From positions 930,001-994,000 of the forward strand of contig OZ241380.1 in the NCBI GenBank assembly GCA_965200765.1: a stretch of 64,000 nt of DNA, read 5' to 3'. A program made the position numbers and the translations under genes. The number at the start of each line of letters is the position of its first letter. Positions within the stretch are counted from its first letter, which is position 1. A model generated the notes under the pieces. The model had not been told where the DNA came from and did not search any database. It saw only the letters and a list, made by a program, of their open reading frames with translations. This DNA is from G965200765 sp965200765 (GTDB lineage Bacteria; Pseudomonadota; Gammaproteobacteria; Arenicellales; JAJDZL01). This document shows positions 63,473 through 64,000 of the stretch, one piece after another.

Positions 63473-63951
63473 GAGTCGGGTTCGGGTTTGATGTTCATCA
63501 ACTCAAGACAGGGCGAAAGTTGATCCTTGGTGGAGTCGATATTCCGCATAGCAAAGGATTGACCGGACATTCAGATGCAGATGTGCTCATTCATGCTGTG
63601 GTGGATGCACTTCTCGGGGCAGCCGGAATGGGCGACATCGGGATGCATTTTGACGACGCGGATGAAAAGCACAAAGACGCGGATAGCCGAATGTTTTTGC
63701 GACGCGTCAATGCAATGATCATGGAACAAGGTCTGGCGGTGTCCAATATTGACATTACTGTAGTTGCCGAAGCACCCAAAATCAGCCCTTATGCACAACA
63801 AATGAAACACAATCTTGCCGCTGACCTTGGAGTGGACAAACGACAATTGAACATAAAAGCCACGAAGAATGAAACGATGGGTTTTATCGGCCGGCAAGAA
63901 GGTATCGCGGCGTATGCGATTGTAGCACTGACGGACCGTAAAATACCTTAG
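63469..63951 (+). CDS. ispF: 2-C-methyl-D-erythritol 2,4-cyclodiphosphate synthase
   Basis: A 160-residue trimeric zinc enzyme that cyclises the product of IspE. The metal site is FGFDVHQL (D and H near residues 8-10) with H42-type ligand in SDADVLIHAVVDALLGAAGMGDIG; the phosphate loop KHKDADSRMF and the C-terminal ATKNETMGFIGRQEGIAAYA are intact. It overlaps ispD by four bases. ispE is not nearby. Confidence 0.96.
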   Translation: MRVGFGFDVHQLKTGRKLILGGVDIPHSKGLTGHSDADVLIHAVVDALLGAAGMGDIGMHFDDADEKHKDADSRMFLRRVNAMIMEQGLAVSNIDITVVAEAPKISPYAQQMKHNLAADLGVDKRQLNIKATKNETMGFIGRQEGIAAYAIVALTDRKIP

Positions 63952-64000
63952 CGATTTTTGCTTCTTCGCAACAAAATGTGGGTGGCACCGGGATTTGATT

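Noticed and set aside
63952..64000. Start of another gene after ispF (ATG near 63977)
   Set aside because: Only about eight codons are visible; nothing supports a product.
1..64000. tRNA, rRNA or CRISPR arrays
   Set aside because: Looked for T-arm motifs, rRNA blocks and regular spaced repeats by eye; only the tmRNA T arm and the 11-bp coding repeats were found.

Overview
The window reads as a chromosomal segment of a gammaproteobacterium with G+C in the mid-40s percent (judged by eye). Reasons: the order gyrA-pheA-hisC-tyrA-aroA-cmk-rpsA-ihfB-lapA-lapB, recN/nadK beside hrcA-grpE-dnaK-dnaJ, a one-piece ssrA whose tag reads ANDDNFALAA, and ispD-ispF beside mfd. I cannot name a genus. The four-gene fhc operon points to tetrahydromethanopterin-linked C1 oxidation, so the organism may oxidise formaldehyde or methyl groups. 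BHMT-like, MetY-like and AcuI-like enzymes also suggest handling of methylated nitrogen or sulfur compounds.

Layout. 1-6056: a tight forward operon (end of a PaaK-like CoA ligase, YciA thioesterase, DUF1285, CoA-binding protein, MetY, hydroxyacid-oxoacid transhydrogenase, acyl-CoA synthetase). 6065-9520: rnfH/ratA, a small EamA-type membrane protein, a periplasmic thioredoxin-like protein, BHMT and smpB. 9836-10346: ssrA (tmRNA) with its own promoter and terminator. 10384-11100: a sirtuin. 11227-14962: the only clearly accessory stretch, with an FGE-fold exported protein, an exported Cache protein, a GC-rich transposase remnant and a DUF4062/GHKL-ATPase protein carrying two blocks of an 11-bp tandem repeat. 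15062-19509: AcuI-type reductase, HinT, a CLC protein without its gating glutamates, and an orphan polyamine-type binding protein. 19554-30446: bamE-recN-nadK facing hrcA-grpE-dnaK-dnaJ, then dinG and tsaB. 30469-36512: corB, ffh, a MATE exporter, gltA. 36560-39756: DUF3179 protein and xseA. 39763-44389: fhcB-fhcA-fhcD-fhcC on the minus strand. 44390-45368: a long AT-rich gap. 45369-56821: gyrA, the aromatic amino acid genes, cmk, rpsA, ihfB, lapA, lapB. 56924-63951: MTA/MTI phosphorylase, CsiV-like protein, def, mfd, ispD and ispF.

How it fits together: most genes are conserved housekeeping genes in compact operons with ATGA start/stop overlaps (nadK-recN, dinG-tsaB, fhcA-fhcD-fhcC, aroA-cmk, ispD-ispF). 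The least ordinary parts are the first operon, the fhc operon, the DUF4062 gene with its 11-bp repeat blocks, the CLC variant, a 25-bp duplication at the start of xseA, and the 0.9-kb AT-rich gap before gyrA. No rRNA, tRNA or CRISPR array was seen.
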